From contig NZ_JAFQSO010000014.1 in NCBI RefSeq assembly GCF_017409525.1, forward strand, positions 1 through 64,000: a stretch of 64,000 nt of DNA, read 5' to 3'. Below the pieces are notes generated by a model, which saw only the letters and a list, made by a program, of their open reading frames with translations, did not search any database and had not been told where the DNA came from. Origin of the DNA: Methanobrevibacter sp. GTDB lineage: Archaea > Methanobacteriota > Methanobacteria > Methanobacteriales > Methanobacteriaceae. How positions within the stretch are numbered: position 1 is the first letter of the stretch; every line of letters starts with the position of its first letter. The translations under genes and the position numbers were made by a program. Shown piece by piece: positions 15,608-24,188 of the stretch.

Positions 15608-17197
15608 CTAGTAATTGCCTTTTTCACAGGATCCGCAATTATAGCATGGTGATGTTTCACACCAAGGGGTTTGCTTTAAATTTTTCAATCGTCTATTTTC
15701 TATTTTTAGAAATCTTTCATTCACGCCAACATCAATATTGCTCCAAGGCAATTCATCACCAACATTGTAATTCGGGATTAGTTCTTTCCATTCCTTTAAT
15801 GTAGGTTTTTTTGTCAAGGATTTTTCAATTATTGCACCAACATCACTATTTCCACAAGAGAGTATATATTGGACAAGTCCTTTTTTAGGACTTTCGAACT
15901 TTATGTTATATTTCTTCATTTCTCGTTTTATGTAACGAATCTTATTCTTAACATCTTTAAAATTATAAGTTTCCCATTGTAGTGGAGTGTGGGGTTTTGG
16001 AATAAGTGGATTTACACTGAATTTCACATTTCTTATGCTGGTGTGCATATTAGCTATTCTTTTCATATACTCCACTAACTTTTCGATATCTTCATCACTT
16101 TCACCGGGAATTCCAACTAAAAAATATAATTTGATTTTAAAGTTCAGGTCAACTGCATCTTTTATCACGGTGAAAATTTTTTCATCTGAAATATCTTTGT
16201 TTATTGCTTTTCTAAGTTTTTCAATTGATTCTGGTGCAAGTGTGATGGTTTTCAAGCCGCTTCGTTTTAAGGTTTCTAATGTTTCTTTTGTTATCGATTC
16301 GATTCTAAGTGAAGGTGTTGAAATCTGAAAGCCTTCCCTTTCAAGGCCTTCCGTTAGATTTGTTAGTTCGCCGTAATCGGAAACGGCGGCACCTATTAAT
16401 GTGACCTTGTTTAATCCGGTATTTTTTCTGTTTTCAATTGCAACTTCAATCAACTTATCATAATCAGTTTCTCTCATCGGACGATAGAGATAGCTTGCCA
16501 TGCAGAATCTGCAGCCTCGTGTACACCCCCTTGAAACATTCAACATTATGGAATTGTTAAAAATAGTCTGGTAGTCCTCATCATCACTTTTGCTTAGTAT
16601 CGGTTCCGTAATATGGTATGCTTCATTCATATCATCCACGAGAGCTATTTTTGCTTTATTGTTAAATTCAGAAATGTAAAGCCCTTCAATATCCAAGTAA
16701 TTTTTTAAATCACGACCATCTGTCTCAATATATCTGTTTAACAGTTTTTCAATGGTTTTTTCTCCCTCCCCTATGACAAAAATGTCGATATAGTCTGATA
16801 GGGGCAGGGGATTTGCCGTTGCACAGGGGCCTCCTGCAATTATTAAAGGATCTTCTTTAGTCCGATTTTCTCTTTTCAGTGGAATTTCAGCATTTTTAAG
16901 CATTTCCAATACGTTGAAGTAGTCTTCTTCAAATTGTAATGTGAAACTGATTATATCAAAGTATCTGCTGGGGGTGTTTGATTCAATGGATTTCGTATTC
17001 GGGTAAATGATTCTTTCACACCAGATATTTTCCCGTTCATTGATTTGATTATATAGTATATTGAACCCTAATGATGACATTGCTGTTCGATAGATATTTG
17101 GATATGCCAATCCAAAGCGAATATCGACCTGTTTGTGGTTTTTCATAAATAAATTTTTTTCATATAACATATAATCAACTAATTTCGTGATTTTCAC
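15608..17197 (-). CDS. Radical SAM protein with B12-binding-like N-terminal region
   Basis: A 529-residue radical SAM enzyme. The [4Fe-4S]-SAM motif is C-x3-C-x2-C in SRGCTRGCRFCMASYLYRP, preceded by a cobalamin-binding-like domain (LGFNILYNQINE, IAGGPCATANPLPLSDYID) as in archaeal MiaB-distant proteins. The C-terminus has an extra cysteine cluster (WCETSPCYNCGSCEKGNY) that may bind another cluster. The start is uncertain: GTG 17197 is the longest, with ATG 17170 and 17146 as alternatives and no clear SD at any. Substrate unknown. Confidence 0.8.
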   Translation of the reverse strand: MKITKLVDYMLYEKNLFMKNHKQVDIRFGLAYPNIYRTAMSSLGFNILYNQINERENIWCERIIYPNTKSIESNTPSRYFDIISFTLQFEEDYFNVLEMLKNAEIPLKRENRTKEDPLIIAGGPCATANPLPLSDYIDIFVIGEGEKTIEKLLNRYIETDGRDLKNYLDIEGLYISEFNNKAKIALVDDMNEAYHITEPILSKSDDEDYQTIFNNSIMLNVSRGCTRGCRFCMASYLYRPMRETDYDKLIEVAIENRKNTGLNKVTLIGAAVSDYGELTNLTEGLEREGFQISTPSLRIESITKETLETLKRSGLKTITLAPESIEKLRKAINKDISDEKIFTVIKDAVDLNFKIKLYFLVGIPGESDEDIEKLVEYMKRIANMHTSIRNVKFSVNPLIPKPHTPLQWETYNFKDVKNKIRYIKREMKKYNIKFESPKKGLVQYILSCGNSDVGAIIEKSLTKKPTLKEWKELIPNYNVGDELPWSNIDVGVNERFLKIENRRLKNLKQTPWCETSPCYNCGSCEKGNY

Positions 17198-17377
17198 TAT
17201 TTTTTATTTTTTTAATTTAAATAGTTTATTCTCTCTATTATTCTTTTCAATTAATTTATTTTTCCTATTCAATACAATAATTGGTTTAATTTTGTTATAA
17301 AATATGAAAATTTGATTGTTTTTCTTGTAAAAGCTCATTACATTAAAATTTTATTTTTCATCATTCATTAAAATTTT

Positions 17378-17395
17378 TAACTTAAATTTAAGTTA
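17378..17395. promoter_or_regulatory. 18-bp perfect palindrome
   Basis: TAACTTAAATTTAAGTTA reads identically on both strands. In AT-rich DNA some palindromes arise by chance, but 18 bp without mismatch between divergent genes makes it a candidate regulator site. Confidence 0.35.
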
Positions 17396-17522
17396 TTTAA
17401 TCTTATCTTAGTTTATTTCAATATAACTATTCTTTTATTTTAATTTTATATATAATTTTAAGCTTTTTTTGCTAATTTATTGGATTTTAATGTGTTTTTT
17501 AATTTTTAAACTTGTAAAAACA

Positions 17523-17530
17523 TTTATATA
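17523..17530 (+). promoter_or_regulatory. TATA box of the first adhesin gene
   Basis: TTTATATA at 17523-17530; start near 17550 would leave a leader of about 80 nt. Confidence 0.5.
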
Positions 17531-17631
17531 ATATTAAAATAAATCTTTATCCACTCATTATGAAATACTATATTTTAGTATAATCATATTTTACTATAAA
17601 ATTTTCGTAATGAGAACCAAGAGGTGGAAAA

Positions 17632-20562
17632 ATTTCGATAAAAAATAAGGCATTAATCATATCTTTTGCACTCATGTTCTTTGTTTTACTGGGAACTGCC
17701 TGTGCAGTTGATATTAGTGCTTCAAATACAGAAGATTCAAATTTAACTAGTGATAATGTGAACGCATTATCTCAAGAAAAATTAGAAGTTTCTAGCGACA
17801 ATTCTATCTCAGAAACTAATATAGTTAATTCTCATGATGATAATTTAAATGATTATCCTGGAGGCTCTGCTTTAGGTAGTGCAGCGTCTTATTATGAGGA
17901 TAATGGGGATCAAAAATTAGGTCTTGCAAATAGTGATATTGGCGATTGTGTAACTGTTTCAAGTGATAATGCTGTTTTAGGTAGTTATTCCACTAGTTCT
18001 TCACTCAAATCATCAGATAAAGTGACAACTACTTTGGATGTGTCTAATACACATTATGATAGTAAAGCAGCCCAATTCAAAGTAACTTTGCAAGATGCAA
18101 ACGGTAAGGCTTTAACAAAATGCAAATTATCTTTGAATGTGGATGGTAAAACATATTACGGATATACCAATAGCAATGGTGCAGCTTATGTTAAAACCAC
18201 TGCTTTGTCTGTGGGCACCTATACAGTATCAGTTAACTATGCCGGTAACTCAAACTATTCCGCTTCATCACTTTCAAAGAAAGTTAAAGTGTTATCTTCA
18301 GTAAGTGGAAAAAATTTAACAAAATATTATGGTGTTGACGAGTATTATTCTGCGACTTTCTGGAAAGGAACAGCATATTTGGCTAATACTAATGTAACAT
18401 TTAATATTGATGGTAAAAAGTATGTATTCACCACTGACAAGAATGGTGTTGCAGTGGCTAAAGTGGATTTAAGTCCTGGAAAATATGTTGTTAGTGCGAC
18501 TAATCCTGCAACAAATGAAAAAATAACAAACAGCATCCTTGTCAAAAAGGATAGTTCAGTGTTAAACGGCACTTCAAGAGTATATATTCTTCCAAATAAT
18601 TATTACACTTATAGTGTTGTGTTGACTTCCGCACATGGAGTTCCAGTAGCTGACAGTAAAGTATTCTTCACTTATGCAAATACCACAGTATCTGCAAAAA
18701 CCGATTCGAAAGGGAAAGCTTCAACAGTTATTCCCCTTCTTAAGGAAGGTGCTTACAATATTACCTGCGAATTCAAAGGAAGCGAATATTATTACTCATC
18801 ATCTTTCTCTGGAAAAATATGTATTAAGAATGCAACCAGCAAATTCACTGCTTCAGATTTAAAAATGAAGTATAATGACGGATCTAAATTCACTGTAAAA
18901 TTTACAGATACTTCTGGCAAAGCTTTAGCAAACAAACAAATTAAGTTTTATTTGAATAATAAGTATTATACCAATAAAACCAATTCAAAAGGCATTGCTC
19001 AATTAGATATTGGTGATTTAAAGCCAGGAACATATCAAATTAAATATATGTACTCCACCAGAGGTTCAGCCGATTACAATTATGGTTATAAAAATATTAC
19101 CATATTCAGAGCAAGTGTCAAACTCAATGCATGGAATTTAGTAATGAACTATAAGGACGGTTCATTATACAAGGCATACGTAAAAGATAGCTCAGGTAAA
19201 CTTCTTAAAAATGCTGTAGTTAAGTTTACGCTCAATGGTAAAACTTATAGTCAGAGAACTGACGCGAAAGGGGTTGCCAAGTTAAAAATTACTTTGCCTG
19301 TAGGTTATTATTCCATATCAACTTGCGTGTCTGATTCATATTATGTTTCTAACACAGTATCTAAACATATTCTGGTAAACGGAACAAAATTTGTTGCTTC
19401 TCCTATGTATGTTGCATCAGGTTCTTCAGTAAGTTATTCAGTTAAACTTGTAGACGGCAAGAACAATTCCGTAAAGAATGCTGTCGTCAAATTCACAATT
19501 GGCGGAAAGACTTACACTAAAAAGACTGATTCAAATGGTGTTGCAAAAGTCTATTTGGGCAAACTGTCCAATGGTAATCATACTATAAAATTCAAGCATG
19601 ATTCAACTTACGGCGCATCAAAAATTAAGGTAATCAATAAAGTTACTTTAAGCCAGATCATTGCGGCATCTAAAAATGTAAAAAGTTACATAGAGAAAAA
19701 TGAGAAGTTACCATCAACAGTTAAAATTGGAAGCTTGACTTTCACCACTGCTGAGTATTTATATTTAGCTTCTAAAGCTATTGTAAATTTAAATTCAAGT
19801 AATAAAGCAGATATTTCAATAAAAGATGTTAAAAACCCATCAAATCCGGGATCTGCATCTAATCAAGGTAATTTATATAGTTATGTTTCAGTTGCAAAAA
19901 ATTTGATAAAAACTACAGATTCAAAAGGACAAGCGCCTGATTCTGTAAATTCCACTGTCGGCACTATCGGTTATAAGGGTCTTGTTTATGCATTTGCGCG
20001 TGTCGTTGCATTTTATGGAGATAAAAATGCAATGCCTGCATATGTGGTAATCAGAACTTTAAGTAGTTCAAGTTCAACTTCAAGTTTAAACACTAAAAAC
20101 ACTATAACCAACTTAACTGCTTACTTGGCCGCTTCTACAAATTGCCAAGTGAATAACACAAAAATCAAACAATTGGTTGATAAGTTGACAGAAGGCCTGA
20201 CTTCCGATAAAGCTAAAGCAACAGCAATATTTAACTATGTACGTGATACAATATCATATAGTTTTTATTATGATACGAAATATGGTGCTGTCGGTACTCT
20301 AAACGCTAAAAAAGGTAATTGTGTAGATCATTCACACTTGCTTGTAGCTATGTATAGAACTGCTGGAATACCTGCCAGATATGTGCATGGTGTTTGTTCA
20401 TTCTCAAGCGGTACCTATGGTCATGTATGGACACAAGTATTGATTGGAGACACTTGGATAGTTACAGATGCAACTAGTGCTAGAAACTCATTTGGAAATG
20501 TTGCGAATTGGAATGCTAATTCATATACCTTAAAAGGTTATTTCCCAAGTATTTCATTCTAA
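17632..20562 (+). CDS. Secreted Ig-repeat adhesin with pseudomurein-binding repeats and C71-type peptidase domain
   Basis: A 976-residue surface protein if read from ATT 17632. That start gives a full signal peptide (basic SIKNK, hydrophobic core, cleavage after GTACA) and lies four bases after GAGGTGG; no ATG, GTG or TTG occurs in frame between the stop at 17611 and ATG 17674, which would remove the charged n-region. After a Ser/Asn-rich linker come about six Ig-like domains of 80-90 residues (K-T-Y-x-x-x-T-N-S-N-G-x-A pattern). Two pseudomurein-binding-repeat-like segments follow at about 672-815. The C-terminal transglutaminase-like domain has Cys 897 (GNCVDHS), His 931 (GHVW) and Asp 946, as in pseudomurein endoisopeptidases PeiW and PeiP. 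It probably binds and cuts or remodels the pseudomurein wall. Confidence 0.85.
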   Translation: MSIKNKALIISFALMFFVLLGTACAVDISASNTEDSNLTSDNVNALSQEKLEVSSDNSISETNIVNSHDDNLNDYPGGSALGSAASYYEDNGDQKLGLANSDIGDCVTVSSDNAVLGSYSTSSSLKSSDKVTTTLDVSNTHYDSKAAQFKVTLQDANGKALTKCKLSLNVDGKTYYGYTNSNGAAYVKTTALSVGTYTVSVNYAGNSNYSASSLSKKVKVLSSVSGKNLTKYYGVDEYYSATFWKGTAYLANTNVTFNIDGKKYVFTTDKNGVAVAKVDLSPGKYVVSATNPATNEKITNSILVKKDSSVLNGTSRVYILPNNYYTYSVVLTSAHGVPVADSKVFFTYANTTVSAKTDSKGKASTVIPLLKEGAYNITCEFKGSEYYYSSSFSGKICIKNATSKFTASDLKMKYNDGSKFTVKFTDTSGKALANKQIKFYLNNKYYTNKTNSKGIAQLDIGDLKPGTYQIKYMYSTRGSADYNYGYKNITIFRASVKLNAWNLVMNYKDGSLYKAYVKDSSGKLLKNAVVKFTLNGKTYSQRTDAKGVAKLKITLPVGYYSISTCVSDSYYVSNTVSKHILVNGTKFVASPMYVASGSSVSYSVKLVDGKNNSVKNAVVKFTIGGKTYTKKTDSNGVAKVYLGKLSNGNHTIKFKHDSTYGASKIKVINKVTLSQIIAASKNVKSYIEKNEKLPSTVKIGSLTFTTAEYLYLASKAIVNLNSSNKADISIKDVKNPSNPGSASNQGNLYSYVSVAKNLIKTTDSKGQAPDSVNSTVGTIGYKGLVYAFARVVAFYGDKNAMPAYVVIRTLSSSSSTSSLNTKNTITNLTAYLAASTNCQVNNTKIKQLVDKLTEGLTSDKAKATAIFNYVRDTISYSFYYDTKYGAVGTLNAKKGNCVDHSHLLVAMYRTAGIPARYVHGVCSFSSGTYGHVWTQVLIGDTWIVTDATSARNSFGNVANWNANSYTLKGYFPSISF

Positions 20563-20661
20563 TTTCATTTTTTATTTTTTCTTTTTTCTTTTTTTTAAAT
20601 AGCTAATAATTTATAATAGTTCTAATATAAATTTAATTAGAAATTAATTTAGGACAATATT

Positions 20662-21120
20662 ATGGATTCTAGGAAATATAATAAAGTGGCTGTTGGCGGA
20701 ACTTTTGATAAATTTCATGACGGTCATAAAAAGTTATTATCCACGGCTTTTGAAATTGCTGAAAATCTGGAAATTGGAGTTACTTCAGATGAATTTGGTG
20801 GTTTAAAAGGTGATATTGATTCTTGTGAAATTAGGATGGGCAATCTTAAATCATTTTTTAAGGATAGGTCTAATTTTATTATCGTCCCGTTGGATGACCC
20901 TTATGGAACTACAATTTATGATGGTAGTTTTGATGCGATTGTTGTTAGTGAAGAAACAGAACCTACAGCAATCGAAATTAATGAGATTAGAATTTCCAAA
21001 GGCATGAATCCTCTTGATATTGTTGTAGTTAGTTTTGTTTTAGCATATGATGGCATTCCTATTTCATCCACTAGAATTAGGCGTGGCGAAATTAATAAAA
21101 ATGGGGAAATTGTATATTAG
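20662..21120 (+). CDS. coaD: Archaeal phosphopantetheine adenylyltransferase
   Basis: A 152-residue nucleotidyltransferase that adenylates 4'-phosphopantetheine to dephospho-CoA. The nucleotide-binding GGTFDKFHDGHKKLL (T/HxGH-type) lies near the N-terminus and the C-terminal SSTRIRRGEI corresponds to the ISSTxIR motif. Length and motifs match the archaeal type. It lies alone on the plus strand 99 bases after the adhesin gene; AGGA precedes the ATG. Confidence 0.9.
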   Translation: MDSRKYNKVAVGGTFDKFHDGHKKLLSTAFEIAENLEIGVTSDEFGGLKGDIDSCEIRMGNLKSFFKDRSNFIIVPLDDPYGTTIYDGSFDAIVVSEETEPTAIEINEIRISKGMNPLDIVVVSFVLAYDGIPISSTRIRRGEINKNGEIVY

Positions 21121-21223
21121 TTAAAAAATAATCGATATGTTTATATGTACATTTCGATAAATACATTAACATAACATATTTGTTATTTTTTTAATTAGAT
21201 TATATGTTTTTTGAGGTGGTTAT

Positions 21224-21415
21224 ATGGCAGTAAATATTGACTCAGAAAAGTGTGGACACATCGAAAATTGTCCTGTACAAGGTTTATGTGTAAAAATTTG
21301 CGAACAAGGAGCACTCGTCGAGGAAGACGGTGATGTAAAAATTGTCCCTGAAAAATGTGATGACTGCGATCTTTGTATCCAAAATTGTCCTAATCAAGCT
21401 ATTTCCAAAGCATGA
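21224..21415 (+). CDS. Small 2[4Fe-4S] ferredoxin
   Basis: A 63-residue ferredoxin. The second cluster has the classical C-x2-C-x2-C-x3-CP (CDDCDLCIQNCP); the first has an altered spacing (CGHIENCPVQGLCVKIC). It follows GAGGTGG and precedes the polyferredoxin gene by nine bases, so it is probably an electron carrier for the same complex. It resembles FwdG-type small subunits, but without search that is unsure. Confidence 0.85.
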   Translation: MAVNIDSEKCGHIENCPVQGLCVKICEQGALVEEDGDVKIVPEKCDDCDLCIQNCPNQAISKA

Positions 21416-21424
21416 GGGATTTAC

Positions 21425-22441
21425 ATGTTTAATGTTGAAAGGAGCGGAAATGAAGCCCGTAAGTTGGTCTATAAAGATGATAAATGTGTAGGATGTGGTA
21501 TTTGTACTGATGTTTGTCCTACTTCTTCTTTAAGGCTAGGTCCAATCGTACCAATAGCACGTGGTTTGATTGAACTGGATTTGATTTCATGTAATGCAGA
21601 TTCATGCGTTCTATGCGGATTATGTTCTGTAGCTTGTCCATTTGATGCATTATCATTGTCTATTGATGGTGAAGACATCAAAGAAATGGGCAACTATCCT
21701 AGTTGGGAAACAGAATGTGTTGTCGATGAAGAAGAATGTATATACTGTGGCAGATGTTATAAAGTTTGCCCTCGTGATGCAATTATATTTGAAAGGACTC
21801 TTCCTGAAAGAAAAGATCTGGTGAGAGGGGAAATTTCAATTGATAAGGATGAATGTATCTACTGTTCATTCTGTGCAGACTTATGTCCTGCTGAAGCTAT
21901 TACAGTAACTAATGTTCCTACTTCTAGCGTTGATGTAATCAATAATTCTATTGAAGTCGACCTTGACAAATGTGTATTTTGTGGCGTATGTAAAAGAGTT
22001 TGCCCTCAAGATGCAATTAAGGAAATTTGTTCAACTTGTATGTTGCAAGATGAAATTAAAGTTCCAGAAATTGTCGGTGATACATTTATTTCAAAAGGAT
22101 CTTGTGTAAATTGTAGCTGGTGTTCTGAAATTTGCCCTGTTGATGCAATTACTATTACAAAACCGTTTGACGGTACTTTGGAAGTTGTTGAAAACGAGGC
22201 AGATGAAAAGGTCTGTAAAGGCGATGCATGCCACGCATGTCAAGATGTATGTCCATGTAATGCAGTTGAGATTGTTGATGGAAAAGCAGTTACTAATTTA
22301 GATTTCTGTAACTTATGTGGTGCTTGCATAACAGCTTGTCCACAAAATATTAGAGTATTAAACAGAACTGCTATGAAATTAGATAATATTAACTCTGAAT
22401 CATGGGATGAAATTTTAAACTCACTTTTAGGTGGAAAATAG
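21425..22441 (+). CDS. fwdF: FwdF/FmdF-like polyferredoxin
   Basis: A 338-residue polyferredoxin with eight C-x2-C-x2-C-x3-CP type motifs in tandem (for example CVGCGICTDVCP, CVLCGLCSVACP, CIYCGRCYKVCP, CNLCGACITACP; the seventh, CKGDACHACQDVCP, is irregular). Eight clusters and the N-terminal LGPIVPIARGL stretch fit FwdF of formylmethanofuran dehydrogenase, which wires electrons to the CO2-reducing site. The remaining fwd genes are not in this window, so it could be an isoform or another polyferredoxin. A GAGGG site precedes the ATG. Confidence 0.72.
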   Translation: MFNVERSGNEARKLVYKDDKCVGCGICTDVCPTSSLRLGPIVPIARGLIELDLISCNADSCVLCGLCSVACPFDALSLSIDGEDIKEMGNYPSWETECVVDEEECIYCGRCYKVCPRDAIIFERTLPERKDLVRGEISIDKDECIYCSFCADLCPAEAITVTNVPTSSVDVINNSIEVDLDKCVFCGVCKRVCPQDAIKEICSTCMLQDEIKVPEIVGDTFISKGSCVNCSWCSEICPVDAITITKPFDGTLEVVENEADEKVCKGDACHACQDVCPCNAVEIVDGKAVTNLDFCNLCGACITACPQNIRVLNRTAMKLDNINSESWDEILNSLLGGK

Positions 22442-22455
22442 AGAATTAATCTCTA
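22439..22455. terminator. Hairpin between convergent polyferredoxin and pilin genes
   Basis: TAGAGA (22439-22444) and TCTCTA (22450-22455) pair around ATTAA and include the polyferredoxin stop codon; a T-rich tract follows on the plus strand. Confidence 0.5.
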
Positions 22456-22458
22456 TTT

Positions 22459-22641
22459 TCAAATTTTATTTATTAAGTTATCTCGTTCTTTTTTTAGCAA
22501 GCTATTTATATTTTCCTGTGTGTTTTGTGTAATGTTGGACATGTAGCTTCCGACAAAAAGCACTATTACTAATAGCCCTCCGACTATTAAGATTAATTCA
22601 GCACTTCCCTGTCCTTTATTGTCTAGTTTTAAGTTATACAT
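22459..22641 (-). CDS. Class III signal peptide pilin-like protein
   Basis: A 60-residue protein from ATG 22641 (MYNLKLDN), with KGQGSAELILIVGGLLVIVL: a charged start, a cleavage site before QGSAE and a hydrophobic helix, the class III signal of archaeal type IV pilins processed by a prepilin peptidase. A longer start at 22674 exists but lies within the upstream gene. The short mature part is basic and helical. It overlaps the other pilin-like gene by eight bases. Confidence 0.72.
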   Translation of the reverse strand: MYNLKLDNKGQGSAELILIVGGLLVIVLFVGSYMSNITQNTQENINSLLKKERDNLINKI

Positions 22642-22840
22642 GGGTCCTGTTGTCAAGAATTGTGTTCCTAACATCTATAATGTCGTCTTTTGCTTTTAAA
22701 CTTGTGTCACTTGTTTCCATATATGTTCTATATATTGTTAGTGCAAGTAATGCAATAACGATTACTCCTCCAAAAAGGAGAATGTATTCTGCTGCCCCTT
22801 GCCCCGAATTTTCATTGATTAATGCTTTCATTTTTTTCAT
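22634..22840 (-). CDS. Class III signal peptide pilin-like protein
   Basis: A 68-residue protein with MKALINENSGQGAAEYILLF: the class III signal with cleavage before QGAAE, then a hydrophobic helix and a short soluble tail. ATG 22840 is preferred because the GTG at 22849 is part of the SD sequence GGTGAAAACT. Together with the overlapping downstream gene it forms a pair of pilin-like subunits, probably of an adhesion or surface filament. Confidence 0.75.
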   Translation of the reverse strand: MKKMKALINENSGQGAAEYILLFGGVIVIALLALTIYRTYMETSDTSLKAKDDIIDVRNTILDNRTHV

Positions 22841-23024
22841 AGTTTTCACCAGTTTAATATTGAATTTTTTTCTATATTAATATTACTATTTTATAAAAAA
22901 GTATTACTCATTATTTTTTTTCTCGTTTTTTTAGTGCTTTTTTCCATTAAATTTATTAATGGTGTTGTAGATATTCTATATTAGTTAAAATATAGAGTGA
23001 TTAATAAATAGTAAGGGTGAAATC

Positions 23025-24188
23025 ATGGGGAATACAATAAAATTAGTTTCCGGTTTTATTTTATTTGTAATTGGTATTCTCATAACATATGAGACAAGTG
23101 TATATAATTTATTGGATATTTTATTGATAGTAGGAATTATCATTTCTATTGTTGGAATAATATTGATTATTGGTTATTTCGTTGAATATAATTCTGATAG
23201 GACTACAAATAAGATTAAAGAATTTTTAAGTTCAAATGAAGTTAATAATCGTTCATTTGATAAGAAATCAAGTAATAATAACGGTCCTTTAAGGGTTAGG
23301 CCTGATTTTAATGACTATGGTGATGAGGATTATCAAGATTTGGTATTGGATGATTATGAAGAGTATGATTCAAGTCCATTTTTAGATGGAGGATATGAAG
23401 AAAATCCAAAAGCGGTTTTAAATGTAGTTCCTCAAGAAGAGACTGATTTTGATTTTAATAAACAACTAAATTTCACTCCTCATTATGAAAAACCATTAAA
23501 AGTCACTAGAGCTCCTAAAAGACGTGAAGCTGATTATTTTGAAGAAGAAATCCCTGAATTTGTAATGGAAAATGATAAATCTGATGAAATTATTCGCATG
23601 TTATCAGAGGAACAACCAATAGAGGAAATCATTCCTCCTGTTGACACTCAAACTCAAGTCGCTCCGGAAGTTGCAGAAGCTAGAGATATTAAAATTGACA
23701 TTAACAATCCTGAAAGTTTGCCTGTTCCAAAATTACTTAAAAGTTATGTAATTTCTGATAATGGCCTTGTAACTTCTCAGGAAGCTTTTGATCAACTGGC
23801 AATTAATGTCAATAAGGAGATAATGTTGGAAATCCCTTCATTGAATGATTTGTCAGACAGGTTTTTGTCACATGTTCCAACCATTTATTCCAGAGTAATC
23901 ATTGATGAGTTTGATGTATCCGACATGTCTTACATGTTTTTAATTTCATCTTTAATTAAACAAGGGGTTCACATTAGGACAGTTCCTAAAGTTCATACAG
24001 TTAACTTGATTACTGATGATTCCCATGCGATGATTATTTCTGAAGGTCAAAATGATTTTGAATATGGAGCAATTTATGAAGATAGGAACTCCATTTCAAA
24101 TATTAGGGCTGACTTTGAAAAAACTTGGGATATTGCATCAAATTTGGATGAAAATGCCATTATTTCTGCGATGGGAGGGACTGCATAA
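23025..24188 (+). CDS. Membrane-anchored protein with conserved soluble C-terminal domain, function unknown
   Basis: A 387-residue protein. Two membrane segments lie at about residues 4-24 and 30-52, followed by an acidic, probably disordered linker (to about 200) and a compact alpha/beta C-terminal domain (about 215-380, with SRVIIDEFDVSDMSYMFLIS and AMIISEGQNDFEYGAIYED). The C-terminal half vaguely recalls effector domains of archaeal TrmB-like or PLD-like proteins, not enough to name. GGGTGAAATC precedes the ATG. Its stop overlaps the next gene's start by one base. Confidence 0.78.
   Translation: MGNTIKLVSGFILFVIGILITYETSVYNLLDILLIVGIIISIVGIILIIGYFVEYNSDRTTNKIKEFLSSNEVNNRSFDKKSSNNNGPLRVRPDFNDYGDEDYQDLVLDDYEEYDSSPFLDGGYEENPKAVLNVVPQEETDFDFNKQLNFTPHYEKPLKVTRAPKRREADYFEEEIPEFVMENDKSDEIIRMLSEEQPIEEIIPPVDTQTQVAPEVAEARDIKIDINNPESLPVPKLLKSYVISDNGLVTSQEAFDQLAINVNKEIMLEIPSLNDLSDRFLSHVPTIYSRVIIDEFDVSDMSYMFLISSLIKQGVHIRTVPKVHTVNLITDDSHAMIISEGQNDFEYGAIYEDRNSISNIRADFEKTWDIASNLDENAIISAMGGTA

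Larger units (their letters stand above)
17198..17631. other. Divergent AT-rich intergenic region
   Basis: This 434-nt, extremely AT-rich stretch separates the divergent radical SAM and adhesin genes. It contains an 18-bp perfect palindrome (17378-17395), a TATA box for the adhesin (TTTATATA at 17523-17530) and the adhesin SD GAGGTGG (17621-17627). No gene is seen. Confidence 0.6.

Noticed and set aside
17674-20562. First adhesin starting at ATG 17674
   Set aside because: It lacks an SD at proper distance and cuts off the charged part of the signal peptide.
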